This document shows positions 47,836 through 58,600 of a DNA stretch of 64,000 bases, one piece after another; the stretch's first letter is position 1; every line of letters starts with the position of its first letter. A program made the translations under genes and the position numbers. A model generated the notes under the pieces. It was not told where the DNA came from and ran no database searches. It was given only the letters and a program-made list of their open reading frames with translations. The DNA is taken from contig JAFGIN010000193.1 of NCBI GenBank assembly GCA_016929595.1, positions 62,001 through 126,000 on the forward strand, read 5' to 3'. The DNA comes from Chitinispirillaceae bacterium. GTDB taxonomy: Bacteria > Fibrobacterota > Chitinivibrionia > Chitinivibrionales > Chitinispirillaceae.

Positions 47836-50800
47836 TTAGAATTCTGCGCCAAGTGAGAAGTAGTTAATCGGACTACCGACTTTTTCCCAGTCTGTAGGCC
47901 AGCCCCGATCATAGCGAAGCACGAAAATTCCAAGATTTGCACGCATGCCAAAGCCAAAACCGCCATAAAGTTTATCGGGTAAAGGGAGTCCATTATTTTT
48001 AGTACCTTTATCCCATGCGTTTCCAGCATCGAAAAAGAGTGCACCATTAACATATTGTATTCGAAGTGGCAGGGGCCATGCAAGGGAAATATCTCTGATA
48101 AATGGAAAACGGAATTCTGTGTTAAGAAGTACTGTCCTTGTACCTGTGATATCCAGGTACTTATGTCCTCGCAAAGGTGTTACGAACTCTGAGTGAATAG
48201 TGTATGCAATATTGCGCTCATATTCGTTTCGGTTAAGATCATAAAAAAGCCAGTTGTCATTACCTCCAAGAAAGTAGCGTTTATCGGAGGCCGCATCACT
48301 GATTGGAAAACTGATTCCGGTAAATAGACGGTTTGCCCATACAAATCGTTTCATTATATGAAAGTAATGTCGTATGTCAATATCAAGTGAAATGTATGGA
48401 TTGACAATAAAATCAAAGGGGGGCGTGATGTCCAGTGTAACCTGTGCCCGTGTACCATTGACAGGGCCGGTGATTCCCCAGAGAATATTATCATAAGAAT
48501 AGCCAATGGACGGTTGAAATATAGTACTTATGATAGTTGTATCTTTGGTGTTAATCGGATCGCGTTCGAGATGGTTAACCAATAAACTGAATTCCAGGCG
48601 TGAAATCAATGAAAACGGGTATTGTGCAAAAATAAACCCGGTGATCTCTTCATCGTGAAATAATTGTTCCGCGAATAATCCCAGGTAGGAATATTCTCTG
48701 CTGACATACCCGCCGATACCAATGTCAAGACGCTGTTTTAAATAAATGTAAGAAAGGTAGAGATGAAGGTAGTCTTTAAAGTTACCCTGAAGGTCACCGG
48801 CGACAGTGATACGATGATCACCCATTACATCACTGAAAGAGAGTTGTGCCTGACCTGCTGGTGAATAAATGGTACTCATACCGACACCAACCGCTACAAC
48901 ATCGGGCGAAAATTTCAGTCTGTACGGAACTGTCGTCATTTTCTCCTGTGATGGTAATTCTTTAATTGAAAAAGAATCCTTTTGTGTCGTCGTGTCCCGG
49001 GACGGAATATTTTCAGTGATCGCTGCAGAATCAGAAGATGAGTCCGATAGGCTTTCGACTTTTACCTGAACAGAGTTTGAATCTGAAACTAACTCAGTAT
49101 CTGTTTCTTTTATTATTATATCAGAAATTGTTGCTGTATCAGCCTCTTTCTTTTTATAGCGTGAAGTTTTTGAGGACTTCTCAGTCAGTTCAACTATTTC
49201 GGTCGTATCTGACTGATTTCTATTTCCCGGTCCGATTTTTTGTTTCATGTTTTTACGAATCGTATCTACCGGAATAGGATTTCTGGAGAAATAGTGTATG
49301 GAGGTGTCAAGATTTGATTCTACCCAGCGTGTTACAGCAAGGGTATCTTTTTTGATTTTGGAGTGTGGTGATTCGATAATGCGGACGTTCCATCCCCGGT
49401 TTTGAAAAAGGGTGAAGGTGATAAAATCGCCAGTCCAGTCAGGATTTGAACAGCTTCCCACATAATCAGTAAGTGGCTTGGCCTTTGAAATGGAATCGAT
49501 TGGTGCGATGTATATATTATCAATGCCGTTGCGATCAGAAACAAATGCGACAAAATTTCCATCAGGAGAAAAACAGGGTTGTTTTTCACTCCAGGGTGTT
49601 GAGGTGAGAAGAGTGATTGTACGGGTGTTGATGTTGAGCATGCGAAGATCTGACGGGGATCGTCCATACGCGTTTTTCTTTATATCGGCAGTAAGGCAGG
49701 TGTCCTGATAGGAATAGATTATTTCGGAACCATTTGGTGAAAAATGAGGGTCGGTTTCATCTGTAATTGTATTTGTCAGGCGCACAAGTGAATCGTTCCT
49801 AAGATCGTACATGTAAATGTCTCTCCAGCCACGGTCAATCCCGCTGAAAACAAGATGGTCTCCATCGGTGGACCAGTCAGGGCTGCTGAGGCTTAACAGA
49901 TTTGTTTTGACTTTTCTGATTTTCCTACGCTTTGTGACGTCTATGATTCTGATCTCATCACGTCCTTCAACCAACGTGACGAATGCTAATTTTTTGCTGT
50001 CTGAAGACCAGCATATTCCGCTGCGAAAAGGGTGAAATGATTGAAAATATCCTCCATATCCGGTTTGGGAAATGGATTTTTGAATTTTTCCATCTCTGTC
50101 AGTCAGCAAGATACTGGTAAAATCTTTGTGATCACTGAAAAATGCTATCGTTGAGCAGTTCGGTGCCATACGTGGTTGAAGGTTGAAGTAGTTGCGGGAT
50201 TTAAGATGGTTGGTGACCGCAGTAGAGTTTTCTGAAGGATCCAGCCTCTGTCCTATCTCAGGCCAGTACATCTTTTTTAATTCTCTGAGCCATTCCTTTC
50301 CAAGTTCATCAGGTCCCTTTGCGTAAATTCTTTTAAATGAAGTTTCAAAGTTTCTGGAGCGTCTGAATTCTTTGAGAAAATAGGAAAATGCGCTGTCTCC
50401 TTTAGATGCCTCAAGAAAGTGAAAAAAAGATTGTCCGCCCTTGTAAGCCATGTATCCATCAAGATAAGGTCCCGGGAGGGGAATTTCACCGTGTATCGTC
50501 TGGTCAAGAAGAAACATATCCGCTTCAATATCCCATCCCGATGAAAGATATTCAGCAAGTCCTTCCATGAACCACAAGGGTACCTGAACCCCGGATGTAA
50601 AAATGTTGCCGCCAATCTGGTCAAACAGTATTCCAAATTGAAAAGCATGGACCAGTTCATGGTGCAATACGTGTCGTAATTCGTTATAGGAGCCGTTATA
50701 GGGAATTGCAATGCGGTTTTTAAGTACTTCTGTAAATCCACCAACCTCTTCAGGCAGAATCTCTGTTATTATGTTTGTTTGTGTAAAGAGATTCGGATTT

Positions 50801-51096
50801 CCGTAAATCACCAGGGGAATGGGGTCTTTGTGGGTAAAATTGAAACTGTTTGAAAGACGGGTATAAGCGTCTTCAATCATTCTATTCGAAAGAAATGGCA
50901 AGTCGCCCTGATCCTGATGGAGATATGTTCTGAAATGAGTAGATTGTATGTAGCGCCATTGAAGTGGCTGATACTGAACTTTGTTCAGACCAAAAGCAAA
51001 TGAACTCTTTGAGAGTGAAAAGATTATAATTACAATTTTAAGGGTAGTAAAAAAGTTAAAAATTTTCATAGTGGTACCAGGTTGGACTGTGCTCAT
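47836..51096 (-). CDS. Secreted gluzincin-like metalloprotease / beta-propeller / outer-membrane beta-barrel fusion
   Basis: 1086 residues. A signal peptide (about 10-36) precedes a peptidase-MA-like domain with H-E-L-V-H at 146-150 and the downstream zinc Glu in W-F-M-E-G-L-A-E-Y. From about 320 to 620 there is a TolB/PD40-type beta-propeller with repeats such as F-S-P-D-G-N-F-V-A-F-V-S-D-R. A low-complexity linker rich in Ser/Thr/Glu (about 640-745) leads to a C-terminal barrel of about 340 residues ending in F, resembling the surface-antigen/BamA barrel. The protein may present a protease and propeller on the outer membrane. Start at Met1 or Met10 is uncertain; neither has a strong ribosome binding site. 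Confidence 0.8.
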   Translation of the reverse strand: MSTVQPGTTMKIFNFFTTLKIVIIIFSLSKSSFAFGLNKVQYQPLQWRYIQSTHFRTYLHQDQGDLPFLSNRMIEDAYTRLSNSFNFTHKDPIPLVIYGNPNLFTQTNIITEILPEEVGGFTEVLKNRIAIPYNGSYNELRHVLHHELVHAFQFGILFDQIGGNIFTSGVQVPLWFMEGLAEYLSSGWDIEADMFLLDQTIHGEIPLPGPYLDGYMAYKGGQSFFHFLEASKGDSAFSYFLKEFRRSRNFETSFKRIYAKGPDELGKEWLRELKKMYWPEIGQRLDPSENSTAVTNHLKSRNYFNLQPRMAPNCSTIAFFSDHKDFTSILLTDRDGKIQKSISQTGYGGYFQSFHPFRSGICWSSDSKKLAFVTLVEGRDEIRIIDVTKRRKIRKVKTNLLSLSSPDWSTDGDHLVFSGIDRGWRDIYMYDLRNDSLVRLTNTITDETDPHFSPNGSEIIYSYQDTCLTADIKKNAYGRSPSDLRMLNINTRTITLLTSTPWSEKQPCFSPDGNFVAFVSDRNGIDNIYIAPIDSISKAKPLTDYVGSCSNPDWTGDFITFTLFQNRGWNVRIIESPHSKIKKDTLAVTRWVESNLDTSIHYFSRNPIPVDTIRKNMKQKIGPGNRNQSDTTEIVELTEKSSKTSRYKKKEADTATISDIIIKETDTELVSDSNSVQVKVESLSDSSSDSAAITENIPSRDTTTQKDSFSIKELPSQEKMTTVPYRLKFSPDVVAVGVGMSTIYSPAGQAQLSFSDVMGDHRITVAGDLQGNFKDYLHLYLSYIYLKQRLDIGIGGYVSREYSYLGLFAEQLFHDEEITGFIFAQYPFSLISRLEFSLLVNHLERDPINTKDTTIISTIFQPSIGYSYDNILWGITGPVNGTRAQVTLDITPPFDFIVNPYISLDIDIRHYFHIMKRFVWANRLFTGISFPISDAASDKRYFLGGNDNWLFYDLNRNEYERNIAYTIHSEFVTPLRGHKYLDITGTRTVLLNTEFRFPFIRDISLAWPLPLRIQYVNGALFFDAGNAWDKGTKNNGLPLPDKLYGGFGFGMRANLGIFVLRYDRGWPTDWEKVGSPINYFSLGAEF

Positions 51097-51718
51097 TAAA
51101 AAAAATCAAACAGATTGAATTTTATTGTATATATGGAAATTAATAAAGGTATAATAGAAAATAACAGGGTTATTTTTTATTGTTATAATGCTGGTATATT
51201 TAGTCGTTGGATAGAATAATAATTGTAACCTGATGGTGATAGATTGCGGGAGTTCCACACCTTTAGAGATATTTTCAAGATTTTATTTATGCGATTCTGC
51301 TCTGCAACAGAAATACTGTCATATAAAGGATCTATATTGAGGGATGGTAAAACCCGTATTACAAAATAAATCTTTTAATCGGTTAAATGAACTTTGTACA
51401 CAAAAAATTTTTTACAATATCCAGAAAAACACTATATTAATGGTTACTTGAGGTTAAAGTTTGAAGTAACACATTGTATCTGTATTATATTTGTTTTATA
51501 TTACTACGATAAATGTCGCGTGTGCTGTTACAGATGTTCAAATTTGATGTATACTGCGAAATTTAATCGTTAAATATGGTTACTCTGTATTTGTATTGTG
51601 TGTGTGGGGAACTTGAATGGTACTTTGGAAAAAGATATATTTAAGAACCTCTTCGACGTATAAAGGAGTAGGCTGGTAAGTCTTCTTTAATTTAAGCCCT
51701 TAATATACCCGGGTTTTT
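51097..51718. other. Long leader region upstream of the envelope-machine cluster
   Basis: 622 bases, AT-rich, no convincing gene. It separates the divergent protease-propeller-barrel gene from the OmpA-like gene. A TATAAT occurs at 51184-51189, but a good -35 was not found. An AAGGAG at 51662-51667 is too far (about 50 bases) from the downstream ATG to serve it, and no start codon follows it at normal distance. A long 5' untranslated leader is possible. Confidence 0.45.
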
Positions 51719-53218
51719 ATGAACAAACGAGATAGTTTAAAGTCAGTTCGTATCCTCTCCCTGATCGTAATGGGAGTATGCCTTTCAATGGCAGGTAAAA
51801 AGATCGTAGTACCTCACGATTACCCGACTATTCACCAGGCATTAGGTGAGGCTGATGAGGGTGATACGGTTTATGTTGGTAAGGGAGTTTATTACGAGAA
51901 TGTCACAATGGTTGATAACGTGGTTTTGCAGGGGCAGGATATGCTCGGTACTGTTATCGATGGACGAAGGCTCGGACCTTGTGTTACAGGTGCCGATGAT
52001 GCGACTATTACCAATTTTACAATTCGAAATGGTACTGTTGGTGTCCTCTGCAAGAACACCAGGCCGATTATTAAACGGAATCTCATAATAGATAATAAGG
52101 GTACAGGTATCCACGCGCTGATTTCATTGCCGGATATTAACAACAATGTAATATATCGCAACGAGTGGACTGGTATTTTCCTGGAAGGTTCACGGGGTAC
52201 CCGGACCAGTGTCGATCATAATGTCATTCTTGAGAATGGTTACTGTGCTATTTATTGTGCCAACAGGACAGAAGTGTTAATACGTAACAACATTACCACC
52301 CGGAATAAACAGTATGGTGTATTCATAGAGCCTCAAGCCAGAAAAACCCGTATTATTAATAACAATTTCTATGAAAACAGAGCTCCTTTCAATAATGTAG
52401 CTGTTGTTCATCAAAGCAACATTCAGAAGGAACCGATATTCATATCAGAAGGACATCCGGATTTTAATTATTTCGTTAAACCTGTATCTCCCTGTAAGGG
52501 TACCGGAGAGAACGGAACCGATATTGGACTCATTACCGATCAGATGGTTGAAGTACTCACTACGGATAAAGACGGTGATGGTATTCCCGACGACGTCGAT
52601 CAGTGCCCTGATGTTGCGGAAGATAAAGATGGATTCGAAGACATAGACGGTTGTCCCGATTACGATAATGATAAAGATGGAATTTACGATGCTCAGGATC
52701 AATGTCCCGATGAACCTGAAGACAGGGATGGATTCCAGGATGTTGATGGTTGTCCGGATCTGGATAATGACAAAGATGGTATTCCGGATGTGTCAGATGC
52801 TTGTCCAAATAATCCTGAAACTGTTAACGGTTATAAAGACACGGACGGTTGTCCTGATGAAAAACCGGAGGAAATTAAACAGACACTTGTATTACGTGGA
52901 GTGAATTTCAAAACTGCAAGTGCAGAACTGCTTGAAGAATCCTACTACGTCCTTGAACAGGTATATAACAGTCTGGAAGCATATCAGAATGTACGAGTGG
53001 AAATAGGCGGTCATACTGATGATCAGGGATCAGACGATTATAACCTGGCTTTGTCATACGATAGAGCAAAATCAGTAGTGGAATACCTGGTGATGAGAGG
53101 AATCAGTGCTGATCGATTAGTTGCTCGTGGTTATGGAGAAAGTAAACCAACTGCAAAAAATAAAGATGCAGAGGGTAGGGCCAGGAATCGGCGGGTAGAG
53201 GTCGTTCCGATACATTAA
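51719..53218 (+). CDS. OmpA-family protein with beta-helix and thrombospondin type 3 repeats
   Basis: 499 residues. Signal peptide (about 1-25, V-C-L-S-M-A-G), then a right-handed beta-helix of the pectate-lyase/NosD type at about 28-270 with short N-x-I and G-I-x-x repeats. Next come calcium-binding type 3 repeats at about 280-385 (D-K-D-G-D-G-I-P-D-D-V-D-Q-C-P-D and further copies). The C-terminal OmpA domain (about 395-499) has G-H-T-D-D-Q-G-S, L-S-Y-D-R-A-K-S and A-R-G-Y-G-E-S-K-P, whose Asp and Arg bind peptidoglycan. It probably anchors the cluster to the cell wall. First gene of the block. No ribosome binding site is visible before the ATG. Confidence 0.85.
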   Translation: MNKRDSLKSVRILSLIVMGVCLSMAGKKIVVPHDYPTIHQALGEADEGDTVYVGKGVYYENVTMVDNVVLQGQDMLGTVIDGRRLGPCVTGADDATITNFTIRNGTVGVLCKNTRPIIKRNLIIDNKGTGIHALISLPDINNNVIYRNEWTGIFLEGSRGTRTSVDHNVILENGYCAIYCANRTEVLIRNNITTRNKQYGVFIEPQARKTRIINNNFYENRAPFNNVAVVHQSNIQKEPIFISEGHPDFNYFVKPVSPCKGTGENGTDIGLITDQMVEVLTTDKDGDGIPDDVDQCPDVAEDKDGFEDIDGCPDYDNDKDGIYDAQDQCPDEPEDRDGFQDVDGCPDLDNDKDGIPDVSDACPNNPETVNGYKDTDGCPDEKPEEIKQTLVLRGVNFKTASAELLEESYYVLEQVYNSLEAYQNVRVEIGGHTDDQGSDDYNLALSYDRAKSVVEYLVMRGISADRLVARGYGESKPTAKNKDAEGRARNRRVEVVPIH

Positions 53219-53242
53219 ACCTTTTAAAAAGGCTGGTATGCC

Positions 53243-55624
53243 GTGAAACGTTTACAAAAAGTACAAATGAGAGTGATTGGTTTTGTCGTTGCGATGATGC
53301 TTTTGGCTGGTTTATATAAAACTGCTGCAGCCAAAGCCAGTGGAGGGTATGATGCGCCCTATTTCCAGGCAGACTTTACTGAGGATCTTAACGACTGGAC
53401 TTCCTCATTGATTAATCCGGCACTGTTGTACCGTGTTAATCAGATGCATGTCGGACTGAATTTTTATAGATGGTCAGCATTTGATGACGGACTGGGATTT
53501 CAGAACTTACGGGCACTTTTTCCCATTCGTAGAAACCATACAGCCGGATTTACAACTGTGTGGACAAGCGGTATCATGGAAAAAACAACAACTTCGGAAG
53601 ATGCCGGTGTCAGTGATTCAGGATCAGTACGATTCCTTGATCTTTGGGCAATTGGACATTACAGTTACCGGATTTTCCCATTTTTAATGGTTGGGGCAAA
53701 CCTTAAATTCAGACTCCAAAACCAGTTTGGTGAAAATATCGCGTTCTCGCATATACCGGGTGTGGACCTTGGTGTTTACTGGAATCCCATAGATCATTAT
53801 CGTCTGGGAGATCTGGGCTTCAGTCTTACTTTTCAGGATCTTCTTCCAACGCAGGTGAAATGGGAAGATACTGAAAATCCGGAAATTACCATAAGTCGTG
53901 TACGTGCCGGTGTTCGCTATGCTCTCTTTAATGATAATCTGGTTCTTGATTATGAATTAGTACTGGATAATGGACTCTCACCGATATTTCAAAATTGGAA
54001 ATCTTATGCAGAAATGTTCAAAAGTGAGGGTAAAGGAAGCATACCGATAACCTATCGTAATGGTTTTCATGTAAAGTATATGTTTATCCCTCAGATATGG
54101 TTCAAATTAGGTTGGACGAATAATAATATCCCTTATCTGGGTTTCAATTATAATCTGATGTATCCATTACCTGACATGATTAACTATGTCAATTTTGATT
54201 TCAATGGAGGTTACAGTTTTATTGAAACAGTACTTCCTGGTGGTGATAAGAGAGATGAACGTGGGTTTACGGGTACGTTCAAGCTTTCAACTGATTTCGG
54301 GCAGACCCGGGAGCAGAAAGAATCAAAACGTCTTTACGATCAGCTGATTCTTGCTCCCATGGACGCTTATAATGAAGCTATGCGGTTGTATCTTGCCGGA
54401 AAATACTGGGAAGCGGCGTTTGCCTTTGGTAAAGTGCTCTCACTGTTCCCGAATTTTCATCTGAACGACAAAGCAACCTGGTACATGGGAAATAGCTACC
54501 GATTCCTTTATATGAACGATATCGCTCGTCAGGTATACAAGGATGCACTTGAAGAATTCACAACATCAGAAATGCGTTCGAAATACATTTTTGGTTTGCA
54601 AAGTCTTGATTATCGTGAAAATAAGAATGATGATGCGCTTAAAAACCATGCATTTATTACAAATCTGTATGCTGACAGTGATATTCGTCCTGATGCGGAC
54701 TATCTTGCTGGTCAGATTCATTTCAGTCGAAAAAATTACAATGTTGCAGAACAGCTGTTCTCGGCTATACAGCCTGGAGATCCTAACTATCTTTATGCTC
54801 AATACACACTTGCAATTATAAATGTTGAGAACGGTAAAGATCAGGCTGCCCTTAATCAACTGAAGGCTATAGTAAGTGATACAACACAGGAAGTTTCTGA
54901 TCAATTGCTCCAGGATGCAGCAAATACTAAACTGGGACATTTGTATTACGAAATGGGAGATAAGCTTCGTCTTGCGGTTGAGTCCTACCAGAGAGTTGAG
55001 GAAGGCTCTACGTACCAGGATGAAGCATTACTGGGTACGGCATGGGCATGGATAAAGGTAAATCAACCAAATGTGTCCTTGCAGACCTCAGAGAGACTGA
55101 TTTCATCCTTTCCTGAGTCACCCTTGATTCCTGAGGCATTTCTATTAAAAGGGTATGCTTTAATGTTACTTAAAAGGCAGCCTGAGGCTCTGACTGTTCT
55201 CGAACAGTGTGTAGCTGCATGCAACAGAACTTTTATAACTGATGAAGATCTTGCCGCGAAAAAATCTCAATTTGAGCAAACTACCAATGAGTTCGCTCCG
55301 ACAGCAGAGATGATACTCAAAAATGCAAAAAGAAAGCCAACTAACAGAACGCTTGAAGAACGGTCACCGCTTCAAAATGAATTTGAGAAATTTGCAAAAG
55401 AATCGAAGGCATATTTTAATTACACACTTCTGGCGAAGTCTCACACACGTTTTTTCAAGAGAAAAGAAGAGATTCTCATGGATGCTGAATATGCTCTTGC
55501 TCGTGTAACCAAAGCTGTTAATGCAAAGAAGGCTAATGAGTTGATTCGGGATGCAAAAGAGAAGAGTGAGAAGATTGATGAAGAGATCGAAAAATTAAAA
55601 GAAGAACTCGATAAGCAAAATTAA
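53243..55624 (+). CDS. Outer-membrane-type protein with TPR repeats and C-terminal coiled coil
   Basis: 793 residues from GTG 53243 (AAGG about 10 bases upstream). Signal sequence at about 1-30, then roughly 310 residues rich in Gly and aromatic residues that begin S-S-L-I-N-P-A-L-L-Y and resemble PorV/FadL-like barrels. From about 340 to 680 there are TPR-like helical repeats (for example Y-L-A-G-K-Y-W-E-A-A-F-A-F-G-K). The last 40 residues form a charged coiled coil (K-E-K-S-E-K-I-D-E-E-I-E-K-L). The combination of barrel and TPR suggests an outer-membrane hub with periplasmic arms. I recognise no named family. Confidence 0.65.
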   Translation: MKRLQKVQMRVIGFVVAMMLLAGLYKTAAAKASGGYDAPYFQADFTEDLNDWTSSLINPALLYRVNQMHVGLNFYRWSAFDDGLGFQNLRALFPIRRNHTAGFTTVWTSGIMEKTTTSEDAGVSDSGSVRFLDLWAIGHYSYRIFPFLMVGANLKFRLQNQFGENIAFSHIPGVDLGVYWNPIDHYRLGDLGFSLTFQDLLPTQVKWEDTENPEITISRVRAGVRYALFNDNLVLDYELVLDNGLSPIFQNWKSYAEMFKSEGKGSIPITYRNGFHVKYMFIPQIWFKLGWTNNNIPYLGFNYNLMYPLPDMINYVNFDFNGGYSFIETVLPGGDKRDERGFTGTFKLSTDFGQTREQKESKRLYDQLILAPMDAYNEAMRLYLAGKYWEAAFAFGKVLSLFPNFHLNDKATWYMGNSYRFLYMNDIARQVYKDALEEFTTSEMRSKYIFGLQSLDYRENKNDDALKNHAFITNLYADSDIRPDADYLAGQIHFSRKNYNVAEQLFSAIQPGDPNYLYAQYTLAIINVENGKDQAALNQLKAIVSDTTQEVSDQLLQDAANTKLGHLYYEMGDKLRLAVESYQRVEEGSTYQDEALLGTAWAWIKVNQPNVSLQTSERLISSFPESPLIPEAFLLKGYALMLLKRQPEALTVLEQCVAACNRTFITDEDLAAKKSQFEQTTNEFAPTAEMILKNAKRKPTNRTLEERSPLQNEFEKFAKESKAYFNYTLLAKSHTRFFKRKEEILMDAEYALARVTKAVNAKKANELIRDAKEKSEKIDEEIEKLKEELDKQN

Positions 55625-55679
55625 AAAAAATTTATTATAGTATAGTATCACAGCTGAATAATATAACAGGAGTTAATGA

Positions 55680-58600
55680 ATGCGCTTAAGGATTGGATCA
55701 TCGTTGTTTAGAGGAACTTCGGTTATTGTCCTGCTACTGATGTCAGTGAATTTTGCTCAGGACAGCAGGAGGCAGGAAGAAATAAAAAGAAAGATTGCAG
55801 AACTGGAAGCCAAAAGGAGAAAAGTTGCAGAAAGACAGCCACAACTAGATAATGTAAGGCCTTCTGGATCAAGGCTTCAGGAAATTATCGCCCGTTATGA
55901 AAAGTTGCTCGGTGGTTGTACCGGAAGAAAATCGGAGCGATGTGCTGATGTTATATACACGCTTGGAAATCTTTATTACGATGAATCTCGTGATGCATAC
56001 ATCCAGAAAAGAGAAGAGTACGAAAAAGCGATGGAAGCGTACTCAAAGACAGGCCGTGGTCCTGAACCGGTTAACCCGATTCCGGATTATTCAAAGCCGT
56101 TAGGGATGTACGAACGCCTGAATCAGGAGTACCCTGATTTTCCAAAATTAAGTGAAGCATATTATCAGATGGGTACTATTTATTTACTCATGGGTGATCT
56201 TGACAAGTCAAAGGATGCTTTCGCTAACCTTGTAAATAAGTTTCCAAAAAGTCCCAGAACGTCATCTGCTTATTTCCGTTTGGCCGATCTGACATATCTT
56301 GATCATGATATGAGCACAACAATTAAATATCTTGAGAAAATCAACCAGAATGAGGTTGACATTCAGTCTTGGGAAATGGTCAACTACCGAAAAGCTGAAG
56401 TTTATTATAATCTTGGAGATTTAGACAAAGCTGTCGATCTGTTTCATACCTATGTTGAAAATTGTGATGCCAATATTTATCCCAAAAAAGAGTTCAGGGA
56501 TATGGCACTCGAATTCATGGCGATCTCATTTTCTGATATGGGTGATGGTGCAAAGCGAGCAATTGATTACTTTAAACGTGTGGGTAAAAAACCATATGAA
56601 GACTACGTAATGTATACTATCGGTCTTAAAAATCGTACACATGGTCAGTTTGATGATGCAATTGTAGCTCTGACAACAGCTCTTAAAAGATTCCCGAATT
56701 ATAAAGAGGCTCCAACTGCACGACAGGCACTTATCGAATGTTATGTTGTCAAAAAAGAGCATGAAAAAGCTAACCAGGAGCGTGTTCGTCTTGTTGATGA
56801 TTACGTTCAAGGCTCCGAGTGGTTTAAATATAACAAAAGCCAGCTTGCCGTTATCGAGAAATCACAGAGTGAAATGAGAAGAGCTTTGGGCCATATTGCC
56901 ATTTATTATCATGCTCTTGCTCAGAAAAAGAAAGACCGATCTGCATATGAGATGGCTTTGAAACGTTATGAGGAATATTTTGTAAAATTTCCTGGTGACA
57001 AATGGAAAACGTATGAGTTCAAATACAATGTTGCCGAAATTTATAATGCCCTTAACGATTGTGCCAAAGCCGCGGAAAGTTACGATTATGTGGCGATGCA
57101 GGATCTCAGCACCTATCCGAAGTATTCAGCAGAGGTTGATACGCTGGGAGTGGATGCTGACGATGCTGAAAAAATGAAAAAGGAAGCCGGCAAGGGGCCG
57201 ACTGTCATTTCCCAGGAAGATGCGGGATATAATGTGATTGTTGCTCTGGATAAATGTAAGAAACAGACAATGTCAGAAAATGGGATTACGGATGATAAAG
57301 CCTATGAACTACCAGAAACAAAAAAGCTTTTAGAATACACAGAGCGTTTCCAGCAGCGTTTCCCAAAGAGTTCAAACTCACCGGAAGTGTTGTATCTTGC
57401 AGGAAATGTGCATTTTTCTGCAAAATCATATGATAACGCTATAAGAGTGTTCAAGCAGATTACCGATAACTATCCAGACGCAAAAGTTGCTGACAAAGCA
57501 AACAGAATGCTTGCCAACAGCTATACTTCAAATAATCAGTATGATATGGCAATGGGCATCTATAGAAAACTTCTTTCAAGAGAAGCTTCAAATTCTCCGG
57601 AATATACTGAAGTTTTGGATCTTGCTGCTGGTGCGATGTACAAACGGGCTGAAGGTCTCAAGAAAGATGGTAACGCAGATGCGGCTGTTCAGGCATTTAA
57701 ATCGATTTATACAGAATTCCCAACCAGTAAGGTTGCAGACCGTGGATGGTTCGAAGCGGCTGTTATTTATGAAGAACAGAAAAATTACGCAATGGCAGCT
57801 CTGGTGTTGGAAGAACTGCCAGGTAAATTTCCGAAGTCAACATTAAAGGAAAAAGCATTCTTAAGAGCTGCAGAAAACTATAAGAGTGCGGAACAGTGGG
57901 AAAAGGCGGCTCAGGTCTATCAGACTGCTGCAAACAATATTACCAATGCAGAATTTGCGATACCAAGTTTGTCTTCTGCATCTGAATGTTACCAGAAAGT
58001 CAACCAGTTTGATATGGCTGGAAAAATGTTCGAAATGATTTATGAACGTTACAATAACGATCCAAAAACACCTCAGGCACTGTACAATGCCGGTCTCATA
58101 TTTGAGAAGGGTAAGCTTTATCCAAACGCTATCAATGTGTATGATATTCTTGCAAAACGGTTTGAACAGTCCGAATATGCAGCTGAAGCATTTTTCTCTA
58201 TAGGATTGTGCTACGAAAAAATGGAGCAGCACGATAATATGGCGAAAGTGTTTTCTGAATATGCCCAGAAGTTTGCCGGTGACCGTTTCAAACAGGTTCA
58301 GGCTCTTGTTAAAGCTGCTGATGCCTATTTCAATATGAAAAACTATGCACAGGCAAAGATTAATTATGGAATGGCAACATCAATCTACGAGAAGTTCAAG
58401 AAGGAAGCTGATATCGATGTAGCAAGTATAGCAACTGCATACTATCGTCTTGGAGAGATCAGTTACATGGATTTCCAGAGGATCAGTCTTACAACCAAGA
58501 ACGAAAGGGCGATGAAAGATCTTATCAAGAACAAAACCAAAGCTCTTGAAGAACCTGCCAAACAGTATGCAAAAGCAATTGAGCTTGGAATCGCAGAGTG

